Positions 53,528 through 62,328 of a DNA stretch of 64,000 bases are shown in pieces (position 1 is the first letter of the stretch; each line of letters starts with the position of its first letter). The notes beneath the pieces were generated by a model that was given only the letters and a program-made list of their open reading frames with translations, made no database searches and was not told the DNA's origin. The stretch is taken from positions 1,838,001-1,902,000 of the forward strand of contig NZ_LBMJ01000001.1 of assembly GCF_001413925.1 (NCBI RefSeq). The letters run 5' to 3'. Source of the stretch: Nonlabens sp. YIK11. GTDB taxonomy: Bacteria > Bacteroidota > Bacteroidia > Flavobacteriales > Flavobacteriaceae. A program made the translations under genes and the position numbers.

Positions 53528-55072
53528 TTAGTAACCTGGATTTTGATCGGATTGCTGGATCAATTGGTTACCGTTAATTTCTGACGATGCGATAGGCAGC
53601 AACATATTTTTACGATCAGTTGGATAGATGTAGTCTTGGTTTCCTAGGTTATCAAAATTATTGTGGGTATTTATGACTTCTTCCAAGAAGTACTGATAAC
53701 CGCGACGTCTAGTGTCAAACCAGATATGGCCTTCACCTAACATCTCATACTGACGTTCTCTAAGGATTCTGGTTCTAAACTCTTCTGGTGTCATTCCTTC
53801 AAAATCGGCTGGCTCTGCAGCTATAGTTCCATCGCTGTTAGTTCTTGCTCTCGCTAGAACTTCATTGACATATTGATAAGCATTATCAGGACCTCTAAGT
53901 TCGTTTTCGATTTCGGCTAACATAAGAAGTACATCGGCATATCTGAACTTCAGGAAATTACGGCTGGTAGTCGTTCCATTAAACCCTGGATCGAGATATT
54001 TATTCAACACTGGAAAACCGTCATTACCATTGGTTCTTCTAGGATAAATGGTTCTTTCTTGAAATTCCATCCTATTACTGTTGTAACGTTGATAGGATCC
54101 TGCGATAAAGGTGGATTCCAACCTAGGGTCTCCAGGATATTGATTCACATGCTGATCATAGACTTCTTTATTCGGTCGTATACGGCCGAATGTGTCAAAG
54201 TTGATGTAGTAATCGTTTGGAGTGTAAAAACGAATGATATCTGCATTACGGACGGCACCATTCTGACCATATTGAATTTCAAAAATTGATTCTGAAGTGT
54301 TCTCGTTAGTCGGATCAAACAATGCAGCATGCGTAGGAGCGAGACTGTATTTTTGATACACTTCAATCGTTTGATCATAGGCATTTTGCCATAACGATGG
54401 ATCGCCGCCATCTTCTCCAGCCATTTGCATGTACACTTTACCTAAGTAAGCATAAGCAGCCCATTTTACGGGACGCTCTGGACGGTACTCTCCAAAATCA
54501 GGTAATAAAAGTTTCGCCGCCTCAAAATCTTGAATGATTTGGGTGTATACTAATGATTTTTCTGCTCTTGGAGCATTTAAGGTCTCTGAGGTGGAAGGAG
54601 CCAACCTTAACGGCACTGGCCCAAAAAGACGTACTAAGTCAAAATAAGTGGCTGCTCTAATGAAGTATGCTTGACCCAGTGCAAGGTCTTTGTTTGCTAA
54701 GTCAGAGCCAGACTCCAGATTTAAGATGATCTCGTTAGCCACATTGATAGTGCTATACATTTGAGGCCACATTCTCTCGATCCACGTGTTGTTAGGTAAG
54801 GTATTGAGACTGGTAGCATCTTCACTAGCTCCTTGGTTTGAATAGAATTTACCTGACACAGGCATCAGCAAACCATGTAATGAACTACCGTGATAACCTG
54901 GATCTGCAAAACTGGCGTACAAACCATTAACGGCGCTCTCCAGACCTTGTTCTGTGCTAAAAATTTGGTCCTGACTAAAGAAGGTGTCCGGCTCTTCTTC
55001 TAATAGATCTTCACAACTATTAAAACCAATTAGAAGAATGAACAACCCGAATATATATGTGATTTTTTTCAT
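53528..55072 (-). CDS. SusD/RagB-family outer-membrane glycan-binding lipoprotein
   Basis: The 514-residue protein has lipobox FNSC (Cys20) followed by EDLLEEEPD, an acidic stretch consistent with the Bacteroidota lipoprotein export signal. Motifs ELIIGQAYFIRA-like LALGQAYFIRAATYFDLVRLFG, GKVYMQMAGED and the C-terminal RILRERQYEMLGEGHIWFDTRRRG are standard SusD. SusD caps the SusC barrel and binds the incoming oligosaccharide. It follows the SusC gene by 10 bp and precedes the GH3 gene, the typical PUL order. Confidence 0.95.
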   Translation of the reverse strand: MKKITYIFGLFILLIGFNSCEDLLEEEPDTFFSQDQIFSTEQGLESAVNGLYASFADPGYHGSSLHGLLMPVSGKFYSNQGASEDATSLNTLPNNTWIERMWPQMYSTINVANEIILNLESGSDLANKDLALGQAYFIRAATYFDLVRLFGPVPLRLAPSTSETLNAPRAEKSLVYTQIIQDFEAAKLLLPDFGEYRPERPVKWAAYAYLGKVYMQMAGEDGGDPSLWQNAYDQTIEVYQKYSLAPTHAALFDPTNENTSESIFEIQYGQNGAVRNADIIRFYTPNDYYINFDTFGRIRPNKEVYDQHVNQYPGDPRLESTFIAGSYQRYNSNRMEFQERTIYPRRTNGNDGFPVLNKYLDPGFNGTTTSRNFLKFRYADVLLMLAEIENELRGPDNAYQYVNEVLARARTNSDGTIAAEPADFEGMTPEEFRTRILRERQYEMLGEGHIWFDTRRRGYQYFLEEVINTHNNFDNLGNQDYIYPTDRKNMLLPIASSEINGNQLIQQSDQNPGY

Positions 55073-55082
55073 AGTGTTTTTT

Positions 55083-58000
55083 TTAAAACGTTAGATTAAG
55101 GGATGCTGCAAATGATTTCTGGTTGGGAAATGATTGCCAGTCAATGCCGCGACGGCCTGGGTCAAATGAAAAGCTATTTACCTCTGGATCAAAGCCTTTA
55201 TACTTAGTGAACAACAATAAATTTTGTCCAGAAACTGACAGGTAGGCATTTGTAAAGAAGGACTTTTCAGTGGTTGGGATATTAAATCCTAATGTCACAT
55301 AAGAAAGACGTAAGAAGCTACCATCTTCTACAATTCTATCTGTAAATCCAGTTTCATCTGCAAGATCATATCCTACTCTTGGAAAAGCTCCGTCAGGATT
55401 TTCTGGTGACCACGCATCTAGATATGCCTGTCTTCTCACGTTAGAAGAACTATTGTCTGCATAATCTTCTCTCAAAAGGTTACCATTTGCAATGTCGTTT
55501 CCTTCAATACCATTGAAGAAGAAGCTTAAGGATACATTCTTATAGCTTACACTGGAACCGAATCCATAATTGAAATCTGGATTAGGGTTTCCAATAATCG
55601 TAAGATCTTCGTCCGTGATGTTACCATCACCATTTTGATCTACCAGTCTAACATCACCTAATTGAGGCGCTTGACCTCTATAGTCTGGTGAGTCATCCAG
55701 TTCACTTTGATCAGAGATAATTCCGTCGGTAGCAAATCCGTAGAACAAGCCAGCCTGTCTACCTTGTAAATAAATATTTGCTGGTACTTTGAAAAAGTTA
55801 CCTCCAGATATTTGAGATCCTAAATAACCTGGAGCGAATTCTGTTCCAAATTGTGCTGCTGGTCTACCTAAATTGGTGATCTTGTTCTTGACTGCTGCAA
55901 TGTTTCCGTAAACATTCCATTTCCAGTCCTCACCATCAATAATATCTGCGTTGATGGAAAATTCAATCCCTTTGTTTTCAAGTCCACCGTTGTTTGCAAA
56001 ATAGGTTTCAAAACCAGTGGAAGGAGCAATTTCTAGATTAAGTAACAGGTCATTGATATCCTTTTTATAAATATCTATAGAACCTGAAACTCTTTCATCA
56101 AAGAAACCATAATCCAAACCTAGGTTAAGTTGTTCTGTGGTTTCCCAAGTCAATTCACGGTTGGAAAGGTTTTGAGGTATTAGGGCTGTAAGAGCGCCAC
56201 CAGTCGCATCACTGTAGGGACTTTGTGTAGGACCGTATGGCGCTAAGTATTGATAGTTTGGTATTCTTTGGTTTCCTGTGAAACCGTAACTCACTCTAAG
56301 TTTCAGGTTCGATAGATTTTCAAACTTTCTCAACCATTTTTCACGATCCATTTTCCAAGCTAGTGCCACAGATGGGAAGTGACCGAATCGCTCACCTTCT
56401 ACAAACTTACTACTACCATCTGCTCTGTAAGTTGCGGTAAATAGATACCTATTTCTGTATGTATAATTCACACGCCCCAAAAAGGATAGAATAGTTTCAC
56501 GCTCTTTGGCAAAGAAAGGTTGTTGAAAAACCTGACCAGTAGAGATTCCGTCAGCACGTAGGCTCTGGTCTGGAAAATTAGACGCTTGATTGGAATTACG
56601 TTCGATTTGACTCTGATCGACAATAACACCAACAGTTCCATTGATTTTATGGTTTTTGCCAAATTTCATTTTGAATCCTAGCGTATTGTCCCAGTTATAT
56701 CTGAATCTTTTTAGTTCACTAAGTCCAGCTTCACCGTTTGCTTGAGCGCCTCTTGATATTGCTGTACCATAATAAACCTGGCGTTGCTTGTAACGGTAGT
56801 CTGCACCAAAGGTTGATTTGAAATCAAAAGTAGGAGAGATGTCATAGTTCAACTTTAAGGCTCCTAGCAACCTTAGATCATCACTCAAATCATCATAGTC
56901 ATTCAACCATGCGCGTGGTCCATCTAGTGCCTCGCTATTGTCTAACCCATCATTATTGATCTCATCATTTAAAAATGGAACACCAGATACAATCTGACGT
57001 ATGATGTTGTTGTTGATCCCACCTAGGTTATCAGTTCCTTTTGAAGAAGAGTTTTTGGTATATGTGGCTCCGAACTTACTATCCAATTTAAGTTTAGGTG
57101 CTAGGTCATTGCTTAGGTTGGCAAGAAAGTCTGTGCTTCTCGCAAACGCATTGGGAATGACACCTTCTGTTTCCACAAATCCAGCAGCAATAAAGTATTT
57201 ACTGGTCTCACTACCACCACGGGCAGATAAGCGATGGTTGGTTGAAATGGTCGTGCGATAGATATCTTCACTCCAGTCTACCGGCTGTAAACGTTCTATA
57301 GTAGCGGCGTTATCGATCATGAATTGCTCACTCATTTCAAACGTTGCAACAGATCCATCAGGATATCTATAATATGCAGGGTCAAAACCTCTTACCGCTC
57401 TAGAATCATTTTGATAGTTCACATATTGATCTGAGTTTAAGACTTCAATATCATTAGTGACCGTACCTATGGTTGTGGTGGTATCATAGCTAAATACGGC
57501 TTTACCAGCTTTACCTTGCTTTGTTGTGATAAGGATGACCCCATTGGATCCACGAGAACCGTAAATGGAAGTGGCACTCGCATCTTTTAGTACTTCAATA
57601 CTTTCAATATCTCTAGGATTGATTCCAGCGATACCACCTTGTGGTGCTAGATATGAACTACCACCAGATAATGGATCCAGAGTATCTTCCGTTGCGCTGT
57701 CTACAATAATTCCATCCACGACATACAGTGGTTCACCACTACCGGTCAAACTATTAAGACCACGTATTTTTATGGAGAGTGGTGCTCCAGGTTCGTTACC
57801 TTGCGCTTGTACCTGCACACCGGCTACACGTCCTTGTATAAGGCTTTCTACACTATTGTTAACATTAACGGCTTCTTGTCTAGGTTTTAAAGTTCCTACC
57901 GCACCGGTGAGTTCTCCTTTCTGGACTTCACCATAACCTATGACTACAATGGCATCGAGTCCCTGTAGATTAGGTTCTAAAGTAACGGTAACGTTACCCG

Positions 58001-58250
58001 CTTGTTCTACCGCTAGCGTTTTAGGTTTATAACCTAGATAAGCGATAAGGATGTTAGTGGGGAAACGCTCTACGTTTAGGGTAAACTTACCATCAAAGTC
58101 GGTCACCACACCAGTGGTTTGACCTTCTATAGAAACAGATGCTCCTAAGAGAGGTTCGTTGTTTTCATTGTAAACCGTACCAGTGACGGTTTGTTGCGCC
58201 ATTACCGATAATGGTAGTAGGCAAAGAAGGAGGTAGAAAATTTTACTCAT
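55083..58250 (-). CDS. SusC/RagA-family TonB-dependent transporter
   Basis: The 1055-residue protein has a signal peptide (LLCLLPLSVMAQ), a carboxypeptidase-regulatory-like domain (VTGTVYNENNEPLLGASV), the TonB box region (IVVIGYGEVQKGELTGAVG), a plug domain (IKIRGLNSLTGSGEPLYVVDG, IEVLKDASATSIYGSRGSNG) and a 22-strand barrel ending SFAASLNLTF. It imports oligosaccharides released by the surface enzymes, with energy from TonB. It is the first gene of the PUL transcript, downstream of the HTCS gene on the same strand; a palindrome lies between them. Confidence 0.95.
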   Translation of the reverse strand: MSKIFYLLLCLLPLSVMAQQTVTGTVYNENNEPLLGASVSIEGQTTGVVTDFDGKFTLNVERFPTNILIAYLGYKPKTLAVEQAGNVTVTLEPNLQGLDAIVVIGYGEVQKGELTGAVGTLKPRQEAVNVNNSVESLIQGRVAGVQVQAQGNEPGAPLSIKIRGLNSLTGSGEPLYVVDGIIVDSATEDTLDPLSGGSSYLAPQGGIAGINPRDIESIEVLKDASATSIYGSRGSNGVILITTKQGKAGKAVFSYDTTTTIGTVTNDIEVLNSDQYVNYQNDSRAVRGFDPAYYRYPDGSVATFEMSEQFMIDNAATIERLQPVDWSEDIYRTTISTNHRLSARGGSETSKYFIAAGFVETEGVIPNAFARSTDFLANLSNDLAPKLKLDSKFGATYTKNSSSKGTDNLGGINNNIIRQIVSGVPFLNDEINNDGLDNSEALDGPRAWLNDYDDLSDDLRLLGALKLNYDISPTFDFKSTFGADYRYKQRQVYYGTAISRGAQANGEAGLSELKRFRYNWDNTLGFKMKFGKNHKINGTVGVIVDQSQIERNSNQASNFPDQSLRADGISTGQVFQQPFFAKERETILSFLGRVNYTYRNRYLFTATYRADGSSKFVEGERFGHFPSVALAWKMDREKWLRKFENLSNLKLRVSYGFTGNQRIPNYQYLAPYGPTQSPYSDATGGALTALIPQNLSNRELTWETTEQLNLGLDYGFFDERVSGSIDIYKKDINDLLLNLEIAPSTGFETYFANNGGLENKGIEFSINADIIDGEDWKWNVYGNIAAVKNKITNLGRPAAQFGTEFAPGYLGSQISGGNFFKVPANIYLQGRQAGLFYGFATDGIISDQSELDDSPDYRGQAPQLGDVRLVDQNGDGNITDEDLTIIGNPNPDFNYGFGSSVSYKNVSLSFFFNGIEGNDIANGNLLREDYADNSSSNVRRQAYLDAWSPENPDGAFPRVGYDLADETGFTDRIVEDGSFLRLSYVTLGFNIPTTEKSFFTNAYLSVSGQNLLLFTKYKGFDPEVNSFSFDPGRRGIDWQSFPNQKSFAASLNLTF

Positions 58251-58271
58251 GTCTTGATCATTATACGACCA

Positions 58272-58286
58272 AGTTAAAATTTAACT
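58272..58286. promoter_or_regulatory. Inverted repeat upstream of susC-like gene
   Basis: AGTTAAA-A-TTTAACT: 7-bp arms with one central base, 22-36 bp upstream of the SusC start. It could be a regulator site, for instance for the HTCS AraC domain, but it is AT-rich and short. Confidence 0.3.
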
Positions 58287-58382
58287 AAAATATTTCCCGC
58301 AACTAAATATCACAATAGGTTTGTTAATCGTCAACCGTTTGATTGTCAGAACTTAAAATTGACGAAAAGGTTGTAGTTTTTT

Positions 58383-58398
58383 CGCTTTCGCGAAAGCG
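58383..58398. repeat. CGCTTTCGCGAAAGCG palindrome, intergenic
   Basis: Exact copy between the SusC gene and the stop of the HTCS gene. Confidence 0.95.
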
Positions 58399-58415
58399 AG
58401 ATACCTCTACACATT

Positions 58416-61400
58416 CTATTTCAAACTGTCTAAAAAGCCTGTAGGAGTCATATCGTAGAATTTCTTGAACGATGTACTGAAGTATTTTGGGCTCGTGAAA
58501 CCACACCTAAATGCCACTTCTTTGATGCTCAAATCAGTTTCTATCAATAACTTTTTAGCAAGTTTTAGCTTTGTGGTAATGATAAAATCCTGTGGCGATA
58601 GATCTACCAGATTCTTGAGTTTCATATATAAAGAGGTACGGCTCATTCCCATTTTTGCAGCCAGGTCATGAACTGTAAATTCATCATTATCTAGATGGTC
58701 AATAATGTTCTTCTCCAGGTTTTGCAGGAACTCTTGATCCTTTTCATTTTTGAAAATGGCTGCATTATTGGAATCCTTCTCCTGCATGTATCGTTTGCGT
58801 AGTTGCTTTTGATAATTGAGCGTATTGATGATTTTGGCCAGGAGTAGCTTGTAGTTCACTGGTTTTTCCAAATATTCTGTAATACCGCTTTGTAAGCTGT
58901 CGAGCTTTTGGGTAGAATTTTGTAGTACCGTGAGCATAAACACGGGAATATGATTTAGGTTGATGTCTCCTTTAAGTTTACGGGACATCTCCATGCCATC
59001 CATAACGGGCATGATCAAATCTGTGAGTATCAGGTCTGGAAATTGTTGGTGTGCCACTTCAAGACCTTCTTCACCATTTGCAGCTTCAAAAACCTGGAAG
59101 TAGCGCGCTAGATTCTCTACCATCAAATTTCTAAGGTCATCATTATCTTCTACCACTAGTATTTTACTGTCACTCAAACTATTAAGCTCATCCTGAAGGG
59201 CGTCGTCCTTGTCTATTAATGTAGGATCAACAATGACGCGCTGGGATTCTTTCTCAGTAAAGGCTTCCTTATAATTTTTAAGGATCATGGTAAAAATGGT
59301 TCCTTCATTTTCCTTGCTGGTAAATGAAATGGTACCACCACTTTTTTCAATAAGCTTTTGAACCATTACCAGACCAAGTCCTGTACCTGGCCGCTGACTA
59401 TTGACTGCGTTGTTGGCTCGGTAATAATTTTTCAAAATAAACTTTTGCTGGTCTTTAGGGATACCAATTCCTTGATCTACAATTTGGATTTTAAGGTCTC
59501 CATTTTGAACATTACTTAAGAAGATATCGATGTGGTCGCCGTCATTACTGTATTTGATCGCATTGGAAAGAATATTCAATACTACCTTGTCCAAAATATC
59601 TCGATCGTGGTAAAAGTGACTATTAGTAAGGTCTGTATTTAAGGAAATGCTGATGTTCCTTTCTTGGGTCATAGGTTTAAAATCGTCAACAAGCTCACTC
59701 ACGTGATGCTTGATATCAAATTCCTTTAAATGCTGTTCAATGCTGTTTTGGGATGTCACCTTGTGAAAATTGAGCAACTGTTCAAACAAGGAATTGATGC
59801 GCTGCACCGTTTTCTTGATTCTTTTTCTGGATTCATCCTTATCTGGAGATTCTGTAGTGACTCTGTCCAACGAGGACATAAGAACAGCTAGTGGTGTTTT
59901 AATCTCGTGAGTGATATTATTGAAAAAGGCAATCTGCTCATCAGCATTTTTCTTTTTGATCAATATCCTGGTAAAATGAAAAATGATGTAACTGAAAAAA
60001 CAAAACAAAATCACGTAGGTGACGATCGCGAGATTAGTCAAATACCATGGCGGACTGATGGTGATTTTTAATTCCTTGATAGAGCTTTGCTTACCGTACT
60101 TATTAATGGCGCGTACCTTAAATACATAATCTCCATATTCTAGATTGGTATAGGTGGCAAAGTTCTGGCTGTCTGGTTGGGACCAATTCTTATCAAAACC
60201 TTCCAGCATAAATTGATAGGTAATGGTTTCTGGATGTTGAAAGGTGATCCCGACAAAACTGATTTCGATGGAATTTTGATCGGGTCCCAACGATAATGTC
60301 TCCAGCTGATTAAGATTTGTGGACAACGGTGATTCTCCAACATCGATTTTTTCATTGCTGATGAATAACTCATCCAGCTCGATGTTAGGAACTTGAGCAG
60401 TGATGGGTATCTCTCTGGGTTGGAAAATTATGGCGCCGTCTGTAGAGCCAAAAGCTAATTTCCCGTTTTGAAGTTGCGTCGCACTATTAAATATGAACTC
60501 ATTATTTAGGCTACCGTCAAAATTATCATACGTAAAGACCTGAGTATTTCCGGGTGTATTGATTAACCGCGCCAGACCTCTTGTGGTGGAAGCCCATAAT
60601 TCAGAGTCATTGACATTCAAGAATGCTAAAACCGTATTTGACGGCATACCATCTTTGATACTAATCGAACTTAGATTCCCTGAAGGGTCGATTCTTACAA
60701 TTCCAGCACCATTACTGGCGAGATAGTAGTTGCCATTGGTGCTAATCGCATCCTGCAGATTAGAGAATTTTACGGCCTCGCTAGACTTAAGGTCACCTAT
60801 GCTTTTAAACTCTTGTGTCTTAGGGTTGATTTTAAATACCTCTAACCGAGTCACAAGTAAAATTTCAGTGCTGCTTACTTCACGTAGGGCACGACCATTA
60901 GGTATTGGGATGGTCTCAATTATTGCGTCATTTCTAAAAATAGCCGTCGTACCTCGCAGTCCTGTTGTGAGCACATCACCATTTTCCGATATCAAAATAT
61001 CATAAATGATGCTTGCCGCGTTGGAATTTTCAAAAGCCTGTGATAAGTCGGTAATCGATAGGGTTCGAGAATTTATCTTGAAAAAACCGTGATTATATGT
61101 TCCTATATAAACATTTTCATTTTGTACAGCTAGAGCTGTCACAATCGTATTGGTTCCAGACCTGTTTAAGGAAGTGAGATGCGTCCATTTTTGAGTTGCG
61201 ACTTCAAGAACGCTAATCCCTTTTTTCGTGCCGAACCAGATATTTCCCTGCTGGTCTTCGACTACGCTTCTTACATAATTGGATTTAAGGCTGTTATCAT
61301 TATTAAGTTCATGTTTATAAATGGAAAATGGTGACTTAGGTCGCATGGCAAGCACGCCGCCGCCATAGGTTGTTACCCAGTATCGCTCGTCTTTTCCTTT

Positions 61401-62279
61401 TATTATTTTATAAACACCATCATTAGAAATGGAATTAGGGTCATCTTCATCACTATTATAGACTTGACGTAAACTGAAGTCATTAGATAACTCATATACA
61501 CCGCTTCCATCAAGGCCTAAATAATAGGCGCCGCTATCAAAAATCAAGGATCGAACATTACCTGTTCCCTTAAAAAGTGAGACGAGTTTATTGCGATCCC
61601 ATTGGAGAAGTTCACCATCGGCAGTACCTATAAATAGCATACCATTGGCCTGAGATATAAAGCTATATTCCTCACCAGCCGCAGTGTATATTTCTTGCAG
61701 CGCGTTTAGGTTATCATCGTATCTATAAATCGTGTTGGAGGAAATGAGATACTGGACATTATCAAAAATCGCCATGTCAACCATGGATGAGTTCGCAACC
61801 TTTTGAACCATTTGCTGTGATGATTCATCATATCGCCACAAACCGTTATAATCCAGAGCGTAAATGCCGTTTTCGGGATGTTGTACGATCGAGGTAACCA
61901 ATGTTGGAACCACGTTTCCAGAATAATCCACAGATTCAAAGATGTCTTTGACCACATTGTAGCGACCTATTCCTTTTGAGGTGCCTATCCAGATCTCGCC
62001 GTTCTGATCCTGAAAAATTTGGGATACTTGATTGCCCAATGTTTTCTCAAGACCTTTATTAGTATTATAAATGGTAAAGTCAATGGAGTTATGTTTAAGC
62101 ACACCTTCTTCTGTAGCGATCCAGAGCATGCCACTTTCTTCCTGTATTATATCATAGGTAATACTTTGACCTATGGTTTCCTTACCAGTCAAAGGTTCAA
62201 AGATCATCTCATCCTGTGCCCAGACACCGTTTGAAACGCTTATCAATAGAATAAATGTGATGATTATTGGAAATCTCAA
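58416..62279 (-). CDS. Hybrid two-component system (HTCS) regulator
   Basis: The 1287-residue protein starts with an unusual TTG (62279), which directly begins a signal peptide (IIITFILLISVSNGVWAQ). It continues with Reg_prop-type beta-propeller repeats (LWIATEEGVLKHN, IWFGTKKGISVLE), a Y_Y_Y domain (YQFMLEGFDKNW), and a TM helix around residues 745-770. HisKA carries His791 (FFNNITHEIKTPL) and HATPase has NILSNAIKYS and GTGLGLVMV. A receiver domain (ILVVEDNDDLR, phospho-Asp1087 in LTDLIMP) and an AraC-type HTH (EFTVHDLAAKMGMSRTSLY) follow. One polypeptide spans the inner membrane, sensing sugar in the periplasm and binding DNA in the cytoplasm. It very likely controls the downstream PUL. Confidence 0.95.
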   Translation of the reverse strand: MRFPIIITFILLISVSNGVWAQDEMIFEPLTGKETIGQSITYDIIQEESGMLWIATEEGVLKHNSIDFTIYNTNKGLEKTLGNQVSQIFQDQNGEIWIGTSKGIGRYNVVKDIFESVDYSGNVVPTLVTSIVQHPENGIYALDYNGLWRYDESSQQMVQKVANSSMVDMAIFDNVQYLISSNTIYRYDDNLNALQEIYTAAGEEYSFISQANGMLFIGTADGELLQWDRNKLVSLFKGTGNVRSLIFDSGAYYLGLDGSGVYELSNDFSLRQVYNSDEDDPNSISNDGVYKIIKGKDERYWVTTYGGGVLAMRPKSPFSIYKHELNNDNSLKSNYVRSVVEDQQGNIWFGTKKGISVLEVATQKWTHLTSLNRSGTNTIVTALAVQNENVYIGTYNHGFFKINSRTLSITDLSQAFENSNAASIIYDILISENGDVLTTGLRGTTAIFRNDAIIETIPIPNGRALREVSSTEILLVTRLEVFKINPKTQEFKSIGDLKSSEAVKFSNLQDAISTNGNYYLASNGAGIVRIDPSGNLSSISIKDGMPSNTVLAFLNVNDSELWASTTRGLARLINTPGNTQVFTYDNFDGSLNNEFIFNSATQLQNGKLAFGSTDGAIIFQPREIPITAQVPNIELDELFISNEKIDVGESPLSTNLNQLETLSLGPDQNSIEISFVGITFQHPETITYQFMLEGFDKNWSQPDSQNFATYTNLEYGDYVFKVRAINKYGKQSSIKELKITISPPWYLTNLAIVTYVILFCFFSYIIFHFTRILIKKKNADEQIAFFNNITHEIKTPLAVLMSSLDRVTTESPDKDESRKRIKKTVQRINSLFEQLLNFHKVTSQNSIEQHLKEFDIKHHVSELVDDFKPMTQERNISISLNTDLTNSHFYHDRDILDKVVLNILSNAIKYSNDGDHIDIFLSNVQNGDLKIQIVDQGIGIPKDQQKFILKNYYRANNAVNSQRPGTGLGLVMVQKLIEKSGGTISFTSKENEGTIFTMILKNYKEAFTEKESQRVIVDPTLIDKDDALQDELNSLSDSKILVVEDNDDLRNLMVENLARYFQVFEAANGEEGLEVAHQQFPDLILTDLIMPVMDGMEMSRKLKGDINLNHIPVFMLTVLQNSTQKLDSLQSGITEYLEKPVNYKLLLAKIINTLNYQKQLRKRYMQEKDSNNAAIFKNEKDQEFLQNLEKNIIDHLDNDEFTVHDLAAKMGMSRTSLYMKLKNLVDLSPQDFIITTKLKLAKKLLIETDLSIKEVAFRCGFTSPKYFSTSFKKFYDMTPTGFLDSLK

Positions 62280-62293
62280 AATGCCGAATTGAT

Positions 62294-62301
62294 TACTTTT
62301 G
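62294..62301 (+). promoter_or_regulatory. Candidate flavobacterial -7 promoter element
   Basis: TACTTTTG matches TAnnTTTG and ends 27 bases before the ATG of the FGE gene at 62329, in the divergent intergenic region shared with the HTCS gene. No clear -33 box. Confidence 0.4.
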
Positions 62302-62328
62302 TGTATAAAGAATATCTAAATTAAGAAA

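Noticed and set aside
58251..58415. TAACTTGG as the -7 box of the susC-like gene
   Set aside because: It misses the TTTG end of the consensus; spacing alone is not enough.
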